A stretch of 7,416 nt of DNA. Source: Clostridiaceae bacterium. GTDB taxonomy: Bacteria; Bacillota; Clostridia; Saccharofermentanales; UBA5734. Shown in pieces: positions 1-4,893 of this stretch. The stretch lies in NCBI GenBank assembly GCA_012522285.1, contig JAAYKS010000015.1, forward strand, positions 1-7,416, written 5' to 3'. The notes below the pieces were generated by a model. That model ran no database searches. It saw nothing but the letters and a program-made list of their open reading frames with translations, and was not told the origin of the DNA. Positions within the stretch are counted from its first letter, which is position 1. Each line of letters begins with the position of its first letter. Position numbers and translations under genes: made by a program.

Positions 1-128
1 ACGCGGTCATAAAACCGGCCGAGCCCTCCGGGGGCCCGGCCGGCAACAAGGTCGATACCTTGCTGTCAATGGGAGAAGCGGCGCTCGATCAGATGCATCA
101 GGCGATCAGACCGCTCCTCGGGGAATAA
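1..128 (+). CDS. C-terminal end of an unidentified protein (partial)
   Basis: An open frame enters from the left edge (first full codon at 3) and stops at TAA 126-128, giving 41 residues. About three quarters of its codons end in G or C, as in the neighbouring genes, and the last 25 residues (from VDTLLSMGEAALDQ to RPLLGE) look like an amphipathic helix. This supports real coding, but the piece is too short to assign a family. It converges with the leftward sigma operon and overlaps the 3' end of the 81-residue gene by 23 bp. A hairpin at 15-43 inside the frame reads as a terminator for the opposite strand, so part of the apparent coding could be coincidental. No terminator for this frame is visible after its stop. 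Confidence 0.45.
   Translation, partial: AVIKPAEPSGGPAGNKVDTLLSMGEAALDQMHQAIRPLLGE
11..43 (-). terminator. Rho-independent terminator of the sigma-factor operon
   Basis: Read on the minus strand, positions 43-32 pair with 26-15 in a 12-bp GC-rich stem (CCGGCCGGGCCC with GGGCTCGGCCGG) around a 5-nt loop. One pair is a G-U wobble on this strand, where the plus strand would have an A-C mismatch. TTTT (14-11) then AT follow directly. It lies 62 bp past the stop of the 81-residue gene. The U-tract and the better pairing both fall on the minus strand, so it should end leftward transcription. Confidence 0.7.
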
Positions 129-351
129 CACCGTCCTCCATCCCGACGGGCGGATGTTCCGTGCCGCCGTGGAGATGCCGGTCCAGTCCGATCAGCAGAT
201 AAATCACCATGCCGGCGATGAACAGGACCAATACGGCATCGATCACCACCACCCACCAGGGCAGTCGGGGGGTGTCGCGAGAGGCCACGACGACCTTCCT
301 TGCCATCTCCTCATTCTCTTGTATCCGTTCGCGACTTTCCGTCTCCCCCAT
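106..351 (-). CDS. Small single-pass membrane protein, third gene of the sigma operon
   Basis: This 81-residue protein has a charged N-terminus (about residues 1-25, rich in Glu and Arg), one hydrophobic helix from about 31 to 55 (PWWVVVIDAVLVLF then IAGMVIYLLIGL), and a short His/Gly/Pro-rich tail. No family is recognised. Start ATG 351 is preceded by GGAGAGGGAG at suitable spacing, and it begins 41 bp after the stop of the membrane sensor gene on the same strand, with a terminator 62 bp after its own stop. This makes it the last gene of a three-gene operon. An in-frame internal Met at residue 16 has no comparable ribosome site. By context it could be an accessory subunit that modulates or stabilises the sensor or anti-sigma complex in the membrane; that is inference. 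It might also be an independent small membrane protein. Confidence 0.65.
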   Translation of the reverse strand: MGETESRERIQENEEMARKVVVASRDTPRLPWWVVVIDAVLVLFIAGMVIYLLIGLDRHLHGGTEHPPVGMEDGVIPRGAV

Positions 352-392
352 GGCTCCCTCTCCAAGTGAATCATCGGTTCCTGTCGGCGCGG

Positions 393-1940
393 TCAGCCCA
401 GCTCCACCAGATCAAACAACAGGATGGCTTCCGTATTCGTGACTTGATATGTGGACTGGTCTTTTGACTGGATGGTGACGACCGCCCGGTAGTGTCCGGC
501 ACCCAGTGGAGCCTCATACAGCGGTTCTCCGATCATGACCGGATAGGTGTAGGAGTCCGAAGGGTACGATTCAGTCACCTCACCTTCAAAGTACAACCAG
601 TGCTGTTTGCCGCGGGTTGGCATGACGCGCTCCCATTTGCTCTGCGCGGCATTGAACCGCTCGTACTCGATACTGAGACCCATCGCCCCTTCCAATGCGG
701 GATGATGCAAGGTCAACACGATCGTCTGCGCATCCGCAGCATATTGCGGAACCCCTTCGACCCAAGCAAACGGTTGGGCGGAATAGGACGTGTTCTCCGG
801 CACACCTGTGTCACGGATACCGGTCAAATCCACTTGGAGTCCGGTCGGAACACCTTTCATGTAGAGCGACGTCCCCACCGTACTGTTCCGGTTCTCGCCG
901 GCCAACAGGCAATCGATGTATTCGAATTCCGCGACCAAACTCATGTCTGGTTTCAACAGTTCGTCCTTCAGTAACTCCAATTGACCACATATCGCATACA
1001 GCGGATCTTTGGTAACCGGTGCGATATCATAGCGGGCGGCGGATAGTTTTTCGTCCGCAAAGCTGTAGGTGACCGTGGCGTCCACGTCGGGGAAACGATA
1101 TCTCACGGGCTCTTTGCGGGTATAATCATCGCCGTCACGGACAAAATCGTCTTCCGTCAATCCCAGCGCGGCAAACACCTCCGCTTTCTCCATCCCCCAG
1201 TCCAATCCGTCGGGACGGTAGGCGTAATCTTCCGGCGAAGCGTTCGGATCCTCCAGGATCGCCTGGATAAACTCCGGATGGCGTCCGGACGCGACGATTT
1301 CAAACTCCGCACGGCATTCCGCCGTGTCGTTCTCCACGGTCAGTACCGTCATCGTGGCGCGATACAAGCCGGGAGAAAGGGGATGCCGGTCCAGGTCGAT
1401 CATAGCAAATTTCCAGGAATAGCCGTACGTTCCAGCATTGCCCGCGTCAAACGTGTAGATGTAGCCCGGTGCTGCCGGCACCCAGTCACCGGCAGCGGTG
1501 TCGAATCGCTCGATCCGATCGATCGTACCGGAAGTAGTCGTGATCAATGCGTTGGAGCGAAACTCCATTGTCGCCCAGCGGGCATCGGTGGGATAGCGGG
1601 GCAGCTCGGACGTCTCAGGAAAAACCGTCTCCGTCGTCCCTATACCGGCCGGCACCAGCGTTCCAGTCGGCGAGGGTTTGTCTCTGCCCGCCAGAATGAT
1701 GCCCGCAATGAGCGCGACTGCGAGCACCAGCACGATGTTGGCCGCGATGACCAGTCGGGGCATCCGGCGGACAACGGATCCGGAACGGACTACGCTGGAT
1801 TCCGCCTCGGGCCAGGCGATGGGTTGATGGGAGGAGTTGATCCGCCCTTCGATTGCCGGCCAAGGGTCGGGCACCCTGAGCTGGGCTGCCTGCAGCCGTT
1901 CGAGTACTTCCTTCTTGTCTTTTTTCACTGTCATTGTCAT
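393..1940 (-). CDS. Membrane-anchored sensor, putative anti-sigma partner with Ig-like domains
   Basis: 515 residues. Residues 1-60 are a charged cytoplasmic segment (from MTMTVKKDKK) and 62-84 are one transmembrane helix (LVIAANIVLVLAVALIAG core). The rest is external. Residues about 120-217 and 400-514 are two related beta-rich Ig-like units, each with an 'ERF...W' strand and an 'LSPGLYRA' or 'LGAGHYRA' strand. They resemble the bacterial Ig-like domains common in Bacillota exported proteins. Residues about 246-380 are a distinct middle part opening with LDWGMEKAEVFAALG. The gene follows the sigma gene by 10 bp; GAGG, overlapping the sigma stop, lies 8 nt before ATG 1940, so the two are probably translationally coupled. 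Position, topology and size fit a sensor that holds the sigma factor at the membrane. However, the N-terminus has no Cys and so lacks the HxxxCxxC zinc anti-sigma motif, so the anti-sigma role is inferred from context. Confidence 0.8.
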   Translation of the reverse strand: MTMTVKKDKKEVLERLQAAQLRVPDPWPAIEGRINSSHQPIAWPEAESSVVRSGSVVRRMPRLVIAANIVLVLAVALIAGIILAGRDKPSPTGTLVPAGIGTTETVFPETSELPRYPTDARWATMEFRSNALITTTSGTIDRIERFDTAAGDWVPAAPGYIYTFDAGNAGTYGYSWKFAMIDLDRHPLSPGLYRATMTVLTVENDTAECRAEFEIVASGRHPEFIQAILEDPNASPEDYAYRPDGLDWGMEKAEVFAALGLTEDDFVRDGDDYTRKEPVRYRFPDVDATVTYSFADEKLSAARYDIAPVTKDPLYAICGQLELLKDELLKPDMSLVAEFEYIDCLLAGENRNSTVGTSLYMKGVPTGLQVDLTGIRDTGVPENTSYSAQPFAWVEGVPQYAADAQTIVLTLHHPALEGAMGLSIEYERFNAAQSKWERVMPTRGKQHWLYFEGEVTESYPSDSYTYPVMIGEPLYEAPLGAGHYRAVVTIQSKDQSTYQVTNTEAILLFDLVELG

Positions 1941-1950
1941 GGTTTGATCC

Positions 1951-2520
1951 TCACATGTCGTCCGCCAGCAGGGATCTCAGTTTTGCGATCGCCCGGCGGT
2001 ATCGATATCGTACTTTGTGGTAGGGCAGTTGCATCAGTTCGGCAATTTCCCCGTGGGACAACCCGCCGAAAGCGCTCAGCAGAACGACTTGAGCCTCCTC
2101 GGGCGGCAACCGGCCGATTGCCTGCCCCAAAGCCATGTCGTCTTCCATCTCCGGTGCCGATCTCCGGCCGGAGGCGTCCGGTATCTGGTCCCAGGATTCG
2201 AGCAAGACTGATCGGTTGTTCTTGCGCATCCGGTCGATGGCCAGATGGCGGGAGATCGTGCAGATCCAGGCTTTCGGATGCCCGTCCCGGCGATAGGCGT
2301 CCGCATGTTCCCAGAGGTACAGCATCGTGTCCTGCAGAACGTCTTCCGCGAGCTGCCGGTCCCGGGTGACACCCAGTGCGACCGCATAGACCGATTGCCG
2401 ACAGGCGTGATACAGCGACTCCAAAGCCGTGCGATCGTGCCGGGCGACCGCATGGATCAGGATGGACAGGTCCGGCTCTTCGGTTGCGGTTGTGCCGGCA
2501 CACACCACGGCGTCACTCAT
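1951..2520 (-). CDS. ECF-type RNA polymerase sigma factor
   Basis: 189 residues, the usual size for an extracytoplasmic-function sigma-70 factor. Region 2 spans about residues 33-100, with the core-binding and -10 segment AEDVLQDTMLYLWEHADAYR and the promoter-melting end ICTISRHLAIDRMRK. A linker (101-126) rich in Ser, Arg and acidic residues follows. Region 4 spans about 127-185, with IGRLPPEEAQVVLLSAFGG and the helix-turn-helix LSHGEIAELMQLPYHKVRYR that reads the -35 element. Start ATG 2520 is chosen because GGTGGAGGG lies 9 nt upstream. It is the first gene of a leftward operon with a membrane sensor and a small membrane protein, and it is divergent from two exported paralogues. It should direct polymerase to a small envelope-related regulon when its partner releases it. 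The exact ECF group cannot be named by eye. Confidence 0.93.
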   Translation of the reverse strand: MSDAVVCAGTTATEEPDLSILIHAVARHDRTALESLYHACRQSVYAVALGVTRDRQLAEDVLQDTMLYLWEHADAYRRDGHPKAWICTISRHLAIDRMRKNNRSVLLESWDQIPDASGRRSAPEMEDDMALGQAIGRLPPEEAQVVLLSAFGGLSHGEIAELMQLPYHKVRYRYRRAIAKLRSLLADDM

Positions 2521-2579
2521 CTTTTGGAACCCTCCACCTATGAAGCGTTTGGTACAGCGAATTTTGACAATCGGTCAGA

Positions 2580-2597
2580 TCCGGGGCGTACCCCGGA
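2580..2597. repeat. Perfect short hairpin in the sigma-operon leader
   Basis: TCCGGGG (2580-2586) and CCCCGGA (2591-2597) pair perfectly around the 4-nt loop CGTA. No T-run follows on either strand, so it does not look like a terminator. It sits about 60 bp before the sigma start, inside the predicted 5' untranslated leader. It could be a protein-binding dyad or an RNA structure affecting translation or stability. Confidence 0.5.
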
Positions 2598-2623
2598 GCA
2601 CCAACAGAGAATCCGTTTTTGGG

Positions 2624-2648
2624 GGAATCGGAACGAACTGTATTCGTC
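2624..2648 (+). promoter_or_regulatory. Possible ECF-type promoter facing the exported-protein genes
   Basis: GGAAT (2624-2628), 16 nt, then CGTC (2645-2648) on the plus strand. Many ECF sigma factors use GGAAC near -35 and CGTC near -10 with 16-17 nt between them, so this matches with one substitution. Transcription would run toward the lipoprotein gene at 2804, about 150 nt away. If real, the sigma factor encoded next door is the natural candidate. Such short motifs occur by chance, so this is tentative. Confidence 0.3.
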
Positions 2649-2650
2649 CC
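2630..2650. repeat. Operator-like inverted repeat between the divergent genes
   Basis: GGAACGAA (2630-2637) and TTCGTCCC (2643-2650) form an inverted repeat with 7 of 8 pairs matching and a 5-nt spacer. It lies just downstream of the predicted leftward start site and overlaps the possible rightward ECF promoter, so a bound protein could affect both directions. It could also arise simply from the promoter elements themselves. Confidence 0.4.
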
Positions 2651-2668
2651 GTTGTGCACCCTACACAG

Positions 2669-2677
2669 AATATAGCA
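2669..2677 (-). promoter_or_regulatory. Extended -10 promoter of the sigma-factor operon
   Basis: On the minus strand TGC (2677-2675) directly precedes TATATT (2674-2669), an extended -10 of the TGnTATAAT kind with five of six hexamer positions matching. The region 17-18 nt further upstream (ATCCCG or AATCCC) is a poor -35, which extended -10 promoters tolerate. Transcription would start near 2662, giving a leader of roughly 140 nt that includes the dyads at 2630-2650 and 2580-2597. Confidence 0.45.
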
Positions 2678-2719
2678 CACTTGTTTGCGCACGGGATTCG
2701 CATACTACACAAAAAGTGC

Positions 2720-2748
2720 TTGACAACTCCGTGCAATTGTCATAGCTT
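2720..2748 (+). promoter_or_regulatory. Sigma-A-like promoter of the exported-protein genes
   Basis: A perfect TTGACA (2720-2725) is followed after 17 nt by TAGCTT (2743-2748), a weak -10 with three of six matches. An inverted repeat, TGACAA (2721-2726) and TTGTCA (2737-2742) with 10 nt between, covers the -35 and the spacer, as an operator for a repressor might. The start site would fall near 2755, about 50 nt before ATG 2804. Confidence 0.45.
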
Positions 2749-2803
2749 GAAATTGTGGGGGATCTGATAAGTCACAGCAGGGAGCGTGGGGGAGGACAAC
2801 GTC

Positions 2804-3586
2804 ATGCCGCAGTCCGGGATTCGGCGTAGGGGGTTTTTATTTCATATTCCATTCTTGCCGCTGCTCATGGCGGCGTTGCTTCTTTCCATCGGCTGCGTGC
2901 CTCGAAGTGCGGACAGTGCGCCACTGTCCGCGGAGGAAATCGCCACCCTGCGGGAGCGGTATCCCGCGATGTCAATCGTCTATGAGCCGACGGTCGATGT
3001 ATTATCCTATGACCTGGAAAAAGACCTTCGCCTGATCAGTCACGCCTATGTCGAAGTCGAGGTGGTCGAGCAACTGGACGACATTCACCGCGGCGGGACC
3101 ATCAACCCGTTTGAGGGAATCGACCCTGCCGTACTGGCGGAAAAAGAAAAGAACCTGGGGCACCCGATTCCGACGATCTCTTACCAACAACATCATCAAG
3201 TGTATCGATTGCGCGTGATGGATATTCTGTGCCAGGGGGATCGGTACGATCCCATCGATCCGGCACTCGCACTCACGGTCGGGCAAGAGTTTATCGCCGG
3301 TTCAATGGTACACAGTTACGGCTTCTCCGACAGCCCTTTGCCGGAGATGTCACCAGGAAGCCGGTGGTTCGTTCCTTTGCCGATCGGGGATCCGTATGAC
3401 GTGCTCGCGACCGACTACCAGTTCAGAAGCCAGGGACTCTACTACATCGTCGGCAACACCCATGTGCTGTCCGCCTATCAGGAACGGGAGCCCCATCTGT
3501 ACACGGGACTCCCCTGCGATACGTTCCGTCAAACCATCCGGACGATCCTGGAAGAAGACGTGAATGGCGCATCACATGCTTCTTGA
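2804..3586 (+). CDS. Exported lipoprotein, first of two tandem paralogues
   Basis: 260 residues from ATG 2804. That start is preferred over in-frame GTG 2786 because GGGGGAGG (2788-2795) sits 8 nt before it, while GTG 2786 has a purine run almost touching it. Basic residues RRR (7-9), a hydrophobic stretch (about 11-29) and SIGC with Cys31 make a lipoprotein signal; L is at -4 instead of the usual -3, a slight deviation. The mature part opens with PLSAEEIATLRERYP (40-54). It then has beta-strand-like blocks: AYVEVEVVEQ (81-90), YRLRVMDILCQGD (134-146), VGQEF (159-163), PGSRWFVPL (184-192) and GLYYIVGNTHVLSA (211-224). This order (strand, 'VxDIxxGD', 'GQE', 'PGxR', closing beta pair) recalls OB-like exported domains of Bacillota, but no family is recognised. 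It is divergent from the sigma operon and followed by its paralogue after 73 bp, probably co-transcribed. Confidence 0.85.
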   Translation: MPQSGIRRRGFLFHIPFLPLLMAALLLSIGCVPRSADSAPLSAEEIATLRERYPAMSIVYEPTVDVLSYDLEKDLRLISHAYVEVEVVEQLDDIHRGGTINPFEGIDPAVLAEKEKNLGHPIPTISYQQHHQVYRLRVMDILCQGDRYDPIDPALALTVGQEFIAGSMVHSYGFSDSPLPEMSPGSRWFVPLPIGDPYDVLATDYQFRSQGLYYIVGNTHVLSAYQEREPHLYTGLPCDTFRQTIRTILEEDVNGASHAS

Positions 3587-3587
3587 A

Positions 3588-3641
3588 TGATGAGACTGCA
3601 CGCACTTGTCTGCCCGTTCGCGCTGTGCACGGGCATCATCA
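3588..3641 (+). repeat. Hairpin between the two paralogues
   Basis: TGCCCGT (3611-3617) and ACGGGCA (3629-3635) form a perfect 7-bp stem with an 11-nt loop. TGATGA (3588-3593) and TCATCA (3636-3641) could extend the base around an unpaired left segment. A and G follow rather than a T-run, so a terminator is unlikely. It ends a few bases before the ribosome site of the second paralogue (3645-3652) and may affect mRNA stability or translation of that gene. Confidence 0.35.
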
Positions 3642-3659
3642 AAAGAGGGGGGACGCAAC

Positions 3660-4415
3660 ATGCAGAGACCATCGAAGCGGGTCACCAAATATGTCTTCGG
3701 CATTGCCTTTGTGCTGGTGCTGTTGGCACTGTCCGTCGGACTGATCTCGCTGCTGTCGGGGGCGGATGCGGACAAGCCGCTGTCCGCCGAAGCGCAAGCC
3801 ACTCTTCGGGAGCGATATCCGCTCGCCCTGCCTGCACCGTTCACCGGCATAAGTTATCATCTAGCTACATACGCTATAGAATCCAAAGTCTCCACATGCA
3901 ACGCGCATATTGTGGCCGAAGTCATCGAAGTACTGCCTGACGGCATCCAGCATCTTGACCTTTCCAATGGGCGGCAGCCTCCGGCGACCAGCGGACCGGA
4001 GTACGAGATCTGGAAGCAGACCAACTTTCTCTCGTTCACGTTGACAACGCGCAGGGTTCGCGTGCTGGACATCTTTTATCAGGGGGACGGGCACGATCCG
4101 ATGCCGATGGGAGCGGAGATTGCGGTCGGGCAGGAAATCGTGGTTTCCGCACTGGACATGGCCGCATGCTACGATCCGATCCCGGTGATGGTTCCCGGTA
4201 CCCGTTTGGTCATGGGTCTGGTCATGCCGCCGGACGACGCGGACTGGGGTAAAGGACTGGACTATACCTTCACGGCATCGGGACTCTACTACGTCGTCGA
4301 CGGGGACCACGTGCTGTCTGCGATCGAGGAGTATGCACCGGAGATCTACTCCGGACTTCCGCTCACGCAGTTCAAGACTTTGCTGCTCGAGGCCCGCGCG
4401 GTCTCGGGCAAGTAG
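3660..4415 (+). CDS. Membrane-anchored exported protein, second tandem paralogue
   Basis: 251 residues from ATG 3660, chosen because GAGGGGGG (3645-3652) lies 7 nt upstream; an in-frame TTG at 3606 would add 18 residues without such a site. Residues 1-10 are basic and about 11-33 form a hydrophobic helix with no lipobox Cys, so it is probably anchored by this helix (or is a cleaved secreted protein). From residue 39 it aligns with its upstream neighbour almost without gaps at the start: PLSAEAQATLRERYP (40-54), AEVIEVLPD (86-94), RVRVLDIFYQGD (132-143), VGQE (156-159), PGTR (179-182), SGLYYVVDGDHVLSA (207-221), YSGLPLTQF (230-238). This indicates tandem duplication with later change of anchor. 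Codons around 3850-3900 are clearly more AT-rich than the rest. Function is unknown; shared motifs imply the same fold and perhaps related ligands. Confidence 0.85.
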   Translation: MQRPSKRVTKYVFGIAFVLVLLALSVGLISLLSGADADKPLSAEAQATLRERYPLALPAPFTGISYHLATYAIESKVSTCNAHIVAEVIEVLPDGIQHLDLSNGRQPPATSGPEYEIWKQTNFLSFTLTTRRVRVLDIFYQGDGHDPMPMGAEIAVGQEIVVSALDMAACYDPIPVMVPGTRLVMGLVMPPDDADWGKGLDYTFTASGLYYVVDGDHVLSAIEEYAPEIYSGLPLTQFKTLLLEARAVSGK

Positions 4416-4427
4416 CAGCAGATATCA

Positions 4428-4457
4428 ACTTATCCCATTTTCCAAAACCACTTATCC
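4428..4457. repeat. Direct repeat ACTTATCC upstream of the padR promoter
   Basis: ACTTATCC occurs at 4428-4435 and again at 4450-4457, a 22-bp period or about two helical turns. The copies therefore face the same side of the DNA just upstream of the predicted -35 at 4463. Spacing and place fit binding sites for a regulator of the padR operon, though an 8-mer pair could be chance. Confidence 0.4.
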
Positions 4458-4460
4458 AGG

Positions 4461-4479
4461 AGTTGACATCTGTTCAACT
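4461..4479. promoter_or_regulatory. Operator-like perfect dyad over the padR -35
   Basis: AGTTGA (4461-4466) and TCAACT (4474-4479) form a perfect inverted repeat with a 7-nt spacer. It includes most of the -35 TTGACA (4463-4468). A dimer bound here would block polymerase. PadR-family proteins usually repress their own promoters, so PadR is the likely binder; this is inferred from position. Confidence 0.5.
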
Positions 4480-4491
4480 AGTGGTTATTGT
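4463..4491 (+). promoter_or_regulatory. Sigma-A-type promoter of the padR operon
   Basis: A perfect TTGACA (4463-4468), 17 nt, then TATTGT (4486-4491), four of six matches to TATAAT. Transcription would start near 4498, giving a leader of about 75 nt to GTG 4573. The related 11-mers ACTAGTGGTTA (4478-4488) and AGTAGTGGTCA (4494-4504; nine of eleven positions shared) straddle the -10 and start region. AACCACT (4446-4452) is an inverted copy of AGTGGTT (4480-4486). Confidence 0.6.
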
Positions 4492-4572
4492 ATAGTAGTG
4501 GTCAATAGATTGTACTGATAAGCAGCCTGCGCTGCCACTCCATCTGAAATCCGGACTCAAAGGGGGACGCCC

Positions 4573-4893
4573 GTGAACAACCAATACAAAAAGGGGGTAC
4601 TGGAGTTGTGCGTGCTGGCACTGCTGGCGGCAGAGGACCGGTACGGGTACGACATCTCCGAGGCTCTCTCGCGCCACATCGATATCTCGGACGGCACGGT
4701 CTACCCGATCCTTCGCAAACTTAAAACGGACGGACTGGTCACCACCTACCTTTCCGAGCAAAGCGGGGGACCGCCCCGCAAATACTATTCGCTGACCCGG
4801 CTGGGCCGGGAAGAATTTCAGAACGCAAAATTGGAATGGCTGTCGTTTGTAGGCGCGGTGGGAACGATACTGGAGGAAAACCGGCATGGATAA
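4573..4893 (+). CDS. PadR-family transcriptional regulator
   Basis: 106 residues, the size of the compact PadR subfamily. It is a winged helix-turn-helix. The N-terminal helix KGVLELCVLALLAAEDRYGY (7-26) is the family signature, recognition helix GTVYPILRKLKTDGLV lies at 41-56, and the wing SGGPPRKYYSLTRLG at 64-78. A short C-terminal helix (79-102) serves in dimerisation. Start is GTG 4573, with AGGGGG (4561-4566) 6 nt before it. It binds operator DNA as a dimer and usually represses; small-PadR genes next to HAAS-type membrane proteins are a common Bacillota pairing. It heads a four-gene operon and overlaps the next gene by 8 bp (ATGGATAA), so the two are probably translationally coupled. 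The dense repeats upstream are its likely binding sites. The inducer is not evident. Confidence 0.93.
   Translation: MNNQYKKGVLELCVLALLAAEDRYGYDISEALSRHIDISDGTVYPILRKLKTDGLVTTYLSEQSGGPPRKYYSLTRLGREEFQNAKLEWLSFVGAVGTILEENRHG

Noticed and set aside
1509..1530. GATC/CGAT tandem run
   Set aside because: It lies within coding sequence of the sensor gene and is explained by codons for Ile, Asp and Arg; it is too short to be a meaningful repeat.
1278..2369. Long plus-strand open frame opposite the sigma factor and sensor genes (363 codons)
   Set aside because: It lies antisense to two well-supported genes. Its protein is Arg/Gly/Pro-rich without domains, as expected of a shadow frame in GC-rich DNA.
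2526..2530. GGAAC on the plus strand as an ECF -35 element
   Set aside because: It lies in the sigma gene leader with no CGTC 16-17 nt downstream.
2786..2803. Upstream GTG start adding six residues to the lipoprotein
   Set aside because: The GTG abuts the purine run upstream, and the strong GGGGGAGG lies after it, at good spacing for ATG 2804.
3606..3659. Upstream TTG start adding 18 residues to the second paralogue
   Set aside because: It has no ribosome site before it, the extra residues would sit ahead of the signal/anchor helix, and ATG 3660 has GAGGGGGG at 7 nt.
4416..4460. Terminator after the second paralogue
   Set aside because: No GC-rich stem followed by a T-run is present between the stop at 4415 and the padR promoter, so read-through or factor-dependent termination cannot be excluded.
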